From CAZPQK01 sp964588695 (GTDB lineage: Bacteria; Krumholzibacteriota; Krumholzibacteriia; WVZY01; JAKEHA01), in NCBI GenBank assembly GCA_964588695.1, contig CAZPQK010000002.1, positions 1-64,000 of the forward strand: a DNA stretch of 64,000 nucleotides. Direction: 5' to 3'. Positions 38,201 to 45,749 of this stretch are shown piece by piece. A program made the position numbers and the translations under genes. Position 1 is the first letter of the stretch. Every line of letters begins with the position of its first letter. The notes under the pieces are model-generated. The model searched no databases and was not told the DNA's origin. It saw only the letters and a program-made list of their open reading frames with translations.

Positions 38201-40214
38201 TTACCGCCAGTTCGTAGTCATCGTTGCCCTTGCTGAAGCAAACCACAGCGTTGGCAACCGGGCTTCCACCAGAGGTCACCGTTGCGGTCACCGTGGACTC
38301 GCCCAGACCCACCGACGGCGTAGCCGCTACGACCATGGTTTCTACGGGACCGTTCCACATGTTCATTTCCGGATCCATGAGCGCGGCATAGATATAGTGC
38401 GTCCAGCGATCGCCGTTATCGCCGAGTTGGGCGATCGACGTGCGAATCTCGCGAGACATGTGGTACAACTCACCGATTCCGGTGACGTTGTTGTCAAACA
38501 ACTGTTCGTGAAACTCGTTCATGTAGAACGACGAAATATTGGGAAACGCGCTTTCGTTGGCACCGATGGCCGACACTGCACCGCCGTTGGGATTCCGCAG
38601 GTAGTGTTCCGCCAGACAGAAGTACTCGTACGCGAGCGCGGTACAGTTGAGCATGTAGATGTTAAAGAACCGGTCCATATTGGTCAGGTTATCTGCGTCG
38701 TCATTGGTGACGCTCGCATCGCCGACCGACATAACGAATCGGAACCCGTGCCCGATGTGCGTTACCAGGTTAAACCCTGCGTTAAGGGAGTCAACCGTGC
38801 ACTGGCGCGATTCCAACAACGACCCCGGAAACAGCCAGTTGGTTTCGTACTTACGGTCGAGCTCCAGGTCCGGTTTGGTCAACGACGTCGCCGCCAGAAA
38901 CTCCCCTAGATCAGCTCCGTTCAGCGTGATCGGGTTAACCGGGTAATCGAGCGGGAACAGCACTTCGGCGAGAAGCAACATCTTCTGGCCGTAGTCAAGA
39001 TGGTATGGCGTTGTATAACTCTTGATCTTGTCGGTGAACACCTGGACGTCGGCAGCCGAGGTAGACGGAAGCCGCCCGACATAGACTTCTGCGTACAAAT
39101 CGCTCTGGTCGGTATCCACCGAATCGGCTTCGCCGAACGTGTTGTCGTGGTCGGCGTTCCAGTCGCCATCCAGACACCCGAAGTACATATCCACCGGAAG
39201 ATCGCGGCCACCATCATAGAAGTTGCTGCGAGCGCGTCGGGCAGGAATCTGTTCGGTATCGCCACCAAGCAGCAGGTACGTAATTCCCCACTTTTGATAG
39301 GCATCCACAACGAAGTTTCGAATTGTTTCCTGAACGTCAACGCCGTTGCGATAGTTTGCCGTAATCCACTCAACAGTGCGGATGACTGTGCGGACACCTT
39401 TTTCGGTCTTCCAGTCACACAGCTCCTGGTAGGCCGCCGCCAGCGAATCGGGACAAACAATCACGTAGTCAACTGGACTACCGTCAAGGGACGGAGCCGC
39501 GGTTGGCTGAAAGCCTCCCGAAGCCTTACGCGGAACCATCACTTCCCCAAACTGATACGAAGCAACAGCATCGATGTTAGATACGCGGTGCCCCAGGCGC
39601 TTCGTTACTCGTTGGCTATGCGCTTCACGAAAACGAATGGGTTTAATGACGTCGGTGCGAGGCGAGTGTTCGGTAATAATGTTTAGTTCGATACCCTCAG
39701 CGAGCTCAAACTTCTGATTAGCGATAGCTACCGGAAATACCGCAAAGCTCGCAATCGCATAACCATTCATGTAACCGGTGCCTAAGTACCGGACACGCTT
39801 GCGGGGAAATGTCTCGCCGTCCGGGCTCCAGGTAACCATCGGATCGGTCTTGCCAACAATACCATCGGCCGTAGCAAGCGCCGTTGCGACTGCCGCGTTA
39901 GACGCGTCGCCCAACGAAACGGTTGAGCCAAAGCTCACGTTAAAGTCTGCGACTCGATGATCTTGAGGAAGTACCACTTCCACCAGGCGGTAAGGCAATT
40001 GCGGGAGGCCGGGGTCGGTCAACCAGTTGGCTCGAGGCAGATCGATCTGCACCGAAGGACCCTGCGAACCCGTCACTACCTTAGTGCGTCCTTGAGGGAC
40101 ATCCACCGCAACCGAAATACGGTCGGCCGTGGCCTTTGAGACCAAAACTGATGAAGCTACCGTTGCCACCAGCGCGATAACCAACAGACGAAGTGCTCCG
40201 CGGTGCACGTTCAT
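35232..40214 (-). CDS. Giant secreted C25 (gingipain-type) cysteine peptidase with FG-GAP propeller, copy A
   Basis: The ATG at 40214 follows AAGGAG and starts a signal peptide (MNVHRGALRLLVIALVATVA). The 1660-residue product has a C25 propeptide-like region (about 30-220), a Peptidase_C25 catalytic domain (about 245-600) with the dyad His489 in THIGHG and Cys524 in MLNCTA, Big/CARDB-like Ig domains, a fibronectin-III domain (about 1000-1090), seven or so FG-GAP/VCBS blades (GDIDGDGDLE, GDINNDGRLE, GDLDSDGMKE and similar), and a C-terminal YPNPFNPTTTI ... TRKMLMLK sorting domain. Probably an extracellular peptidase; the propeller may bind substrate or cells. Copy B lies upstream. Confidence 0.93.
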   Translation of the reverse strand: MNVHRGALRLLVIALVATVASSVLVSKATADRISVAVDVPQGRTKVVTGSQGPSVQIDLPRANWLTDPGLPQLPYRLVEVVLPQDHRVADFNVSFGSTVSLGDASNAAVATALATADGIVGKTDPMVTWSPDGETFPRKRVRYLGTGYMNGYAIASFAVFPVAIANQKFELAEGIELNIITEHSPRTDVIKPIRFREAHSQRVTKRLGHRVSNIDAVASYQFGEVMVPRKASGGFQPTAAPSLDGSPVDYVIVCPDSLAAAYQELCDWKTEKGVRTVIRTVEWITANYRNGVDVQETIRNFVVDAYQKWGITYLLLGGDTEQIPARRARSNFYDGGRDLPVDMYFGCLDGDWNADHDNTFGEADSVDTDQSDLYAEVYVGRLPSTSAADVQVFTDKIKSYTTPYHLDYGQKMLLLAEVLFPLDYPVNPITLNGADLGEFLAATSLTKPDLELDRKYETNWLFPGSLLESRQCTVDSLNAGFNLVTHIGHGFRFVMSVGDASVTNDDADNLTNMDRFFNIYMLNCTALAYEYFCLAEHYLRNPNGGAVSAIGANESAFPNISSFYMNEFHEQLFDNNVTGIGELYHMSREIRTSIAQLGDNGDRWTHYIYAALMDPEMNMWNGPVETMVVAATPSVGLGESTVTATVTSGGSPVANAVVCFSKGNDDYELAVTDGAGMASVDFTAESAGTIKVVATATNKSRAETNVTVNAAAGAYVSFNSTTIDDDMLGGSVGNSDAKVDAGETIDMTLILQNTGGASSGTVDVILRSTSGDAVVVDSTANVGVVGSGGFAAATDPVRVQFASTISDEAAITFDLIVRQGGSPTWNDHVTLVVHRPKLQRVTLRIDDTATGNSDGVVDANEEFDLYYTVKNFGTGAAYGLTAAITDLDNAFVFTDSTSTYPALNPIVQAENQTAFSLREPSIAAANRVLLTITDFFGRVYSDTLEFRPPVPPTTLTINPQLGPDRLFVSWDASVSLDAHRYNVYRSATSGGVFTKVNIDPVDHTMFVDQGLAPSTSYYYKVVTVDASGNQSAQTVEFGGSTNPGQQANWPNSLPSETSSSIAVGDIDGDGDLELVQGSNNIFAWHHTGLELRDGDSDPQTNGVLNLVADTFIAPVALAHIDGVPGLDIVCASRDQREVYVFNYDGDVLPGWPQVTEGRIRAALTVGDINNDGRLEIIVADELGVIYVYNTDGTEFLDGDANPGTHGVFFRLPAGAVLHYSSPALGDLDSDGMKEIVVGSQSDEVYAIDQDATVLPGWPFSTVSDVGSSVAIGDIDNNGDLEVVAFEYSGGVYGINHDGTSKFFQFVSNSLFFGPSPILADIDGNGTLETIVPSSNRSIYVFDHNGNSMPGFPQVYATLLFTESSAIAGDIDGDSSPDIVLGDETQFIDAWKSDGTSVAGFPLGIDDAMRGMPSMADIDLDGDIELVASTWGKSVYVWDFPAPYDPANIEWSGFQGNRHNDGLYGSEYVATGISGASFAYRALDRGLRIEFFLPSEAGYSFDVSRASVVEGVMGEFHTVARNVNMDGANRVIVSDNSAQAGSRYHYRIVSTSDADQSFTGPEVYVPIREASLSQNYPNPFNPTTTINYLVPDGVREQVSLIIYDVRGAKVRTLVSEAQVAGRYAVKWNGLNDNGNRVGSGMYFYRFQAGKFTQTRKMLMLK

Positions 40215-40230
40215 CGAGCTCTCCTTACAG

Positions 40231-40264
40231 AAAAAGGAACCTACGACGGTCGCCAACCGGCGAC
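40231..40264 (-). promoter_or_regulatory. Leader hairpin plus U-tract of C25 copy A
   Basis: Transcript hairpin GTCGCC/GGCGAC with a four-base loop (40264-40249), then CCTTTTTC (U5 at 40235-40231), then AAGGAGAGCTCG before the ATG. The arrangement and the Shine-Dalgarno context match the M6 gene leader. Confidence 0.4.
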
Positions 40265-40391
40265 TACCGATGCCTTGAATAGTGGTAATGCAGTCCTAAA
40301 AGAGCGTCTAAGCGGTAGCAGTAGGTCTGTGTTGCTGAACCCTCGAAAGGTTGAGGCGCCTAAAAATGATGTCTAAGCCGAGCGGATCTAT

Positions 40392-40420
40392 ATTATCCGC
40401 GATCGTCAAAGAACCGTCAA
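40392..40420 (-). promoter_or_regulatory. Promoter of C25 copy A
   Basis: Minus-strand TTGACG (40420-40415), 17 bases, GATAAT (40397-40392); leader about 170 nt. Confidence 0.6.
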
Positions 40421-40452
40421 TCACAATACTAACGCGACGTTGCAAGCACCTT

Positions 40453-43400
40453 TTATTTCAACAACATCATTTTGCGCGTCTGCACAAACCCCCGCTGACT
40501 TAGCCGATAAAAATACACTCCGGAGCCGACCGTCTGGCCGCGGTCGTTAACCCCGTCCCACGTCACCTGATACTTACCGGAAGGATACACCCCGTCTATA
40601 AGCGTTCGAACGCGTTCTCCGGCAACATTATAAATCGTCAGTAAAACCTTGGATGGCTTGCCGGTGGGAACCCAATATGCGATCGACGTCGCCGGGTTGA
40701 AGGGATTGGGAAAGTTCTGACCCAGCGCCGCCCGCGAAACCGCGACCGTGACCATATTGGTGGCAAACACTATCGGGTCGTCGGACGCACCCCGGAGTCG
40801 GTACAAGTACTTAACCCCTTCTTCAACTGACCGATCCACAACAACCACTCGGCTATCCGTAATGCTTACGCGCGACGCCACGGGGCTGAATTCACCGGGC
40901 CCATCGGGACCAAGGACCGCCCGATCGACGTCAAACGCAACCTCGGTGACGTCGGTAAAAAACCAGTCCAGATGAACACCGACTTCGTCGCGGTGGAACG
41001 AAAACGCAACGTTTCCAACAGATGTCGGCGTTGGCCCGCCAGTACGGCCGTCGTTAAAAGCGCTGTTCTGATAGCCACGCCAGGGCGAAAGCGCCGGATC
41101 CCAAGGCGTCATAAAGTCCCATGCGTACACGCCCTTATCCCAACCGGCGGCGATTAGCTCGACATCGCCGTCGTTGTCGATGTCGCCTAAAGTCGGTACC
41201 CCACGCATCGCGTCTTCGGTTGCCAGCGGAAACCCACTTACTAGCTCGCCCGACATATTCCAAGCGCGGATGAACTTACTCTCGTCTCCCAGGATGACGT
41301 CTATATTGCCATCGCCGTCGAGGTCGGAAAGGACCGGCGAGGATTCGGTAAACGTAATCGCCGAATATTCTATCGGGAACGCAGGCAGGTAGGCACCGGC
41401 ACTAGTAATCGCGTACAAGTTACCGTTGGCACTGGCAATGAAGGTCTCAAGCGTACCATCACCAGTTACATCACCCAGCGCTGGTGACGGAGCAAAAAAC
41501 AGCGAATTGGGAAACCACTGAAACCACAGTGAAGTACCATCGTGATGGAGGGCGTGCACTCCCCCGCCAAACTCGGCAACCACTAGCTCAAGATCACCAC
41601 TGCCGTCGCCGTCAATGTCGCCAACGGCAATACTTCCGGTCGCGTCCGATCCAAGAGCGTACGGCCAACCCGGCATTACCGACCCATCATCGTCGATCAA
41701 GTACACTTCGTCGCTCTGCGAACCAATAGCCAACTCCATGCGGTTGTCACCGTCAAAGTCGGCAGCGGCCGGCGAGGAGTAGTGCAGAAACGCCCCCGCT
41801 GGAAGCTGAAAGAACACACCGTCGGTCCCAGGGTTGGAATCCCCATCCATAAATTCGGTGCCATCCCCGTTCCATGCGTAGATAACACCGGACTCGTCGA
41901 CAGCAATTATCTCCGGCGTGCCGTCGCCATCGAGATCGGCAACGGTTAGTGCCGCGCGCACTTTGCTCGGCGTTACCTTCGGCCAACCAGACAAGACACT
42001 TCCGTTGTGATCCATCACGAACAGTTCATTCGTCGTTCGGGAAGCAGCAATAATTTCAGCGCCCGGGTTGGCATCAATTTCGGCCAGGGCAATAGACGCC
42101 ACAAAGTCGCTACCGACACTACTGACGACACCCCAACTTTGCGCGTCGGCGTCACCGTCCAAAAGCTCGATACCGGTGTGATGCCATGCGTAGATCTTGT
42201 CGTCGCCAACAACGATCTCCAGATCGCCGTCGCCATCAAGATCACCCAGTACCGGTGAACTTGTGGTTTCGTCGCGCATCATGATCGGAAAGCCTGCGAA
42301 CTGTGCAGGGTTGGTGCTTCCGCCGAACTCGGTCGACTGAATACTTTCGTTGCCGGATTCGTCAACCGCGGTCGCAACGTAGTAGTAGGTGGTGCTCGGC
42401 GTCAGCCCGGAGTCCAAAAACACGGTGTGATCGACGGGGTCAACGTTCAAGCGTGTGTACGGCCCGCCGGGAACCAACGAGCGATACAAGTGGTACGCAA
42501 CCGCGTCGGAGCTTGGCGACGCATCCCATCCCACGTTAAGCCGATCCGCTCCCAGTTTGGGGTCGAATACAAGGTTGTCCGGCGGCAACGGCCGCTCGAG
42601 TTCCAGCGTGTCACTAAACACGTTCCCCACCGCGTCGGTGACCACCAGCCGCAGCCGGTGGGTTCCCGCCGTGTCGGGCTCGAAAAGACAAAACGGCGAG
42701 AGGTTCGTCCCCGACTGAAAACCGTCAAGGTCGGGGTAGGTGCTGGTGCTGTCAAAGAAGTCGTACCCGTTATCGAGATCCTCAAGCACTGCGTTCAACC
42801 CGTACCACGTTCCAGTTCCATAGTTCTTGAGGTCGACGAACACCTTGACCGTGTCTATCGCACCACTCGCTATCGCCGAGGTGAGCCCGAAATTGGCCGG
42901 GCGCGGAGCGCGAACTTCTACGTCACAAGCAAACGGATAACTGGCGACGTCGTCAACGAAGCTAAAGTCGAGCGTCCTGGTCTCTCCGTCGGTGATTGTC
43001 GATGCAAACTGGACCCGTAGTGGCGGGGCACCAACTGCGTCGCCGTCGGCCGCGACCACACCCACCCAGGATGAGTCGGCCAGTATCGTGACATCGGCAG
43101 AAGCGCTGCTCACCAGCACGTAAGCGTTGTTGGACTGTATTCCGCCAGTATTAGCCGCGGTAATGGTGAGGTCCACCGTTTCGCCGGCGTCGATAATTCC
43201 GTCGCCATTCCCAAACGTTCCGCCGGCCATGTCGTCGTCAACCGCGATTCCATCCATCGTGAGATATGCCAGCGCGGTCGGAGTTACGGAGATCGTGCTG
43301 GCATAGCGAATAGAGTTGCGATTGGTCACGACGATACTAATGTCGCCAACGGTACGCGCGTCGAAATCTACAAGAGCGTTACCAAATGGATCGGTTTCTA

Positions 43401-45375
43401 GAACCTGGTAGTCGTCGCCATCCTTCGACAGACACACGACGGCCCCTTCCACCGGGAATGTGTTGCGGGTAACGTTCACAGAGACCGTCACACGACCCAG
43501 TTCTACCGAAGTGTCGTGAGTGACCACCATCGGATCAACCGGCCCCGTCCACAACGGCATTTCGGGGTCAAACAGCCCCGTGTAGATGTAATGCGTCCAC
43601 AAGTCTGAGTTGTCTCCAACCGAAGCAATCCCTGTTCGTGGCAATCGCGAATCGGCAAACGCTCGTCCGATGTGGCGCTGATCCTGGTTCAGCACAACGT
43701 CGTAGTACGCCTGCATGTAAAAGTCAGACGCGTTAGGAAAGGCGCTTTCGTTTGCCCCGATTGCAGAGACACAACCGCCGTTGGGGTTGGCCAGAAAAAC
43801 CTCCGCTAGCGACTCGTAGTTAAACGCGCAAGCGGTGCAGTTAAGCATAAACAGGTTGGAGTACTTGCCGGTATTGGTGAGCGCTGCGGCGTCGGCGTTG
43901 AGAACACTTCCGTTCCCCACCGACATGTTAAATCGAAACCCGTGTCCGATATGGGTAACCATGTTATAGCCAGCGTTCAGCGAATCGATCGTGCACTGAC
44001 GGGTAAGCTTAACCGTCCCAGGGTAAAGGTATTCGGTCTCGTACTTCTTGGTGACCTGCAAGTCGCTACCAGCGAGCGTGTTTGCATCCAGGTTCTGGGC
44101 GAAGAAGCTCCCGTTGAGACTGATTGGATCGGGCTCAACCCACGCCAACGGAAACAGAACTTCGGCCAGCAGCAAATGTTTGTCGACATAGCCAAGGTGA
44201 GTAGGCGTTTCGTAGTCGATCACCTTCTGCACCATTACCTGGGCTTCGGCGACCGAAGATGCTGGCAAACGGCCGACGTAAACTTCCACGTAGAGATCGG
44301 GATTGTCTACCGAACCACCCTCGCCAAATACGGAGTCATGGTCGTCGTTAAACGAACCGTCGAGACCGCCAAAGTAAATGTCGACGGGGAGGCTCCGGCC
44401 GCCGTCGTAAAACCCGCTGTAAAGGAATCGCGCGGGCACCTCTTCGGTATCGCCACCCAACAACACGTAGGTGATTCCCCATTTGCTGTAGGCATCGATA
44501 ATAAAATTGCGAATGGTCTCCTGCAGATCGACACCGTTCTTCACATTGGCCTGGATCCACTCGGTGGTTCGGATGACCGTGCGAACACCCTTGGCGGTTT
44601 TCCAGTCGGCGAGCGGTTGAAAGGCCGCCTGCAAGGTATCGTTGGTGATGATCAGGTAGTCGACCCCGCTACCTTCCAACGAGGGCGCCGCGGCGGGAGC
44701 AAAAGCGCCGTGGCCGCTCTCGCGCGCCGGGGCGACAGAACTGTAAGAAGCAGTTCGATGCGGGTTGACCACTAGTGACTGCAATTGCGCTTCCACATCC
44801 TGGCGGAATCCCGGCGTCACCCGCTCGCGTTGAACGACATCGACTGCGGGCAACCCCGACGTCGTTTCCACGATCACATTAACCGACTCGCTAAACTTAA
44901 ACGCACCGTCGATGACACGAACCGGAAACACTGCAAAACTCGCGATCGCATAGCCGTGCCAGTAACCGGTACCCAAGTACCTGACGGACGACGCGGGAAA
45001 CTGCGTCGGACTTCCGTCAAAAACGCGGACATCGCTGGTCTTTCCATCATTAGCGACCAGAGAAGACGCAATTTGCGGAGCAGGCAGACGACTTAGCTCT
45101 GCCGAAACGCTCACCTCGGCACGAACCGCGCTGACAGTCTCTCCGGGCCCCAGCAGGACGCGCTTAATTACATAAGGAACTCGTGGCAAACCGGTGTCGT
45201 TGGTTACCGCGGCATCGGGAACGCTAAGCGTGACGTTCCGGCCATCAACAACGAGATCGCTCTGGTGAGTTAAGACAGAAAAACTAGTGGAAGCATGGAC
45301 CGATGAAGACGCAGAGCAAAGAAATGCCCACGACAGAAAGAGCGTGCACGCGCGAAGCGCCCGTGTGGGGAGCAT
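40453..45375 (-). CDS. Giant secreted C25 (gingipain-type) cysteine peptidase with FG-GAP propeller, copy B
   Basis: A 1640-residue paralog of copy A, same domain order. Signal peptide MLPTRALRACTLFLSWAFLC; C25 catalytic domain with His478 in THIGHG and Cys513 in MLNCTA; Ig-like domains; fibronectin-III; FG-GAP/VCBS blades (GDLDGDGDLE, ADLDGDGTPE, GDIDGDGSGD, GDVTGDGTLE and others); and a C-terminal FPNPFNPATSI ... GSGVYFYRL ... TRKMMLLK domain. The ATG is preceded by AGGAGAGG. The tandem, same-direction arrangement with separate promoters and moderate divergence suggests an old duplication. Likely surface-attached or secreted peptidase. Confidence 0.93.
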   Translation of the reverse strand: MLPTRALRACTLFLSWAFLCSASSSVHASTSFSVLTHQSDLVVDGRNVTLSVPDAAVTNDTGLPRVPYVIKRVLLGPGETVSAVRAEVSVSAELSRLPAPQIASSLVANDGKTSDVRVFDGSPTQFPASSVRYLGTGYWHGYAIASFAVFPVRVIDGAFKFSESVNVIVETTSGLPAVDVVQRERVTPGFRQDVEAQLQSLVVNPHRTASYSSVAPARESGHGAFAPAAAPSLEGSGVDYLIITNDTLQAAFQPLADWKTAKGVRTVIRTTEWIQANVKNGVDLQETIRNFIIDAYSKWGITYVLLGGDTEEVPARFLYSGFYDGGRSLPVDIYFGGLDGSFNDDHDSVFGEGGSVDNPDLYVEVYVGRLPASSVAEAQVMVQKVIDYETPTHLGYVDKHLLLAEVLFPLAWVEPDPISLNGSFFAQNLDANTLAGSDLQVTKKYETEYLYPGTVKLTRQCTIDSLNAGYNMVTHIGHGFRFNMSVGNGSVLNADAAALTNTGKYSNLFMLNCTACAFNYESLAEVFLANPNGGCVSAIGANESAFPNASDFYMQAYYDVVLNQDQRHIGRAFADSRLPRTGIASVGDNSDLWTHYIYTGLFDPEMPLWTGPVDPMVVTHDTSVELGRVTVSVNVTRNTFPVEGAVVCLSKDGDDYQVLETDPFGNALVDFDARTVGDISIVVTNRNSIRYASTISVTPTALAYLTMDGIAVDDDMAGGTFGNGDGIIDAGETVDLTITAANTGGIQSNNAYVLVSSASADVTILADSSWVGVVAADGDAVGAPPLRVQFASTITDGETRTLDFSFVDDVASYPFACDVEVRAPRPANFGLTSAIASGAIDTVKVFVDLKNYGTGTWYGLNAVLEDLDNGYDFFDSTSTYPDLDGFQSGTNLSPFCLFEPDTAGTHRLRLVVTDAVGNVFSDTLELERPLPPDNLVFDPKLGADRLNVGWDASPSSDAVAYHLYRSLVPGGPYTRLNVDPVDHTVFLDSGLTPSTTYYYVATAVDESGNESIQSTEFGGSTNPAQFAGFPIMMRDETTSSPVLGDLDGDGDLEIVVGDDKIYAWHHTGIELLDGDADAQSWGVVSSVGSDFVASIALAEIDANPGAEIIAASRTTNELFVMDHNGSVLSGWPKVTPSKVRAALTVADLDGDGTPEIIAVDESGVIYAWNGDGTEFMDGDSNPGTDGVFFQLPAGAFLHYSSPAAADFDGDNRMELAIGSQSDEVYLIDDDGSVMPGWPYALGSDATGSIAVGDIDGDGSGDLELVVAEFGGGVHALHHDGTSLWFQWFPNSLFFAPSPALGDVTGDGTLETFIASANGNLYAITSAGAYLPAFPIEYSAITFTESSPVLSDLDGDGNIDVILGDESKFIRAWNMSGELVSGFPLATEDAMRGVPTLGDIDNDGDVELIAAGWDKGVYAWDFMTPWDPALSPWRGYQNSAFNDGRTGGPTPTSVGNVAFSFHRDEVGVHLDWFFTDVTEVAFDVDRAVLGPDGPGEFSPVASRVSITDSRVVVVDRSVEEGVKYLYRLRGASDDPIVFATNMVTVAVSRAALGQNFPNPFNPATSIAYWVPTGKPSKVLLTIYNVAGERVRTLIDGVYPSGKYQVTWDGVNDRGQTVGSGVYFYRLSQRGFVQTRKMMLLK

Positions 45376-45568
45376 AAACCTCTCCTATCGAGTCGGAAAA
45401 AAGCACGCACGAACGCTTATAAAACCAAATGCCGCCTGGTCAGATTTTGGTCGGGATAATGCGATCGATGGTAGATCCGACGATGTCGAGCCCGCAATTC
45501 GGCTGGGGTGATGGAATTTAGCGTCGGGCCCCCTAGTAGCCCGAACAGTCCCCGCCAAGTGAGCCCTA

Positions 45569-45598
45569 AGTATAGACGATAAAAGCAGTAACAGTCAA
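45569..45598 (-). promoter_or_regulatory. Promoter of C25 copy B
   Basis: Minus-strand TTGACT (45598-45593), 18 bases, TATACT (45574-45569). A weaker second set, CTGACC-16-TATAAG (45443-45416), lies closer to the gene. Confidence 0.55.
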
Positions 45599-45695
45599 CG
45601 ATCATGGCATACGGGCGCGGCGCGGCAAGTGTTTGGGATACAGAACGTTGGACGATCCGGCGTTACGGGGAGTGCTGGGGAAGCGGTCGAAACTC

Positions 45696-45730
45696 CAAGA
45701 AAAGGGCCCGGCTTTAAAAAGGCCGGACCC
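45696..45730 (-). terminator. Rho-independent terminator of clpB
   Basis: Minus-strand GGGTCCGGC/GCCGGGCCC stem (45730-45704), loop of nine bases, then TTTTCTTGG. The same stem sequence recurs in the terminator at 32307-32343. Confidence 0.85.
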
Positions 45731-45749
45731 AGCCGCTGCCGATGGGAAT

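Larger units (their letters stand above)
45376..45749. other. Intergenic region between C25 copy B and clpB
   Basis: Contains the leader and promoters of copy B (up to 45598) and the clpB terminator (45696-45730). I see no gene or other structure. Confidence 0.6.
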
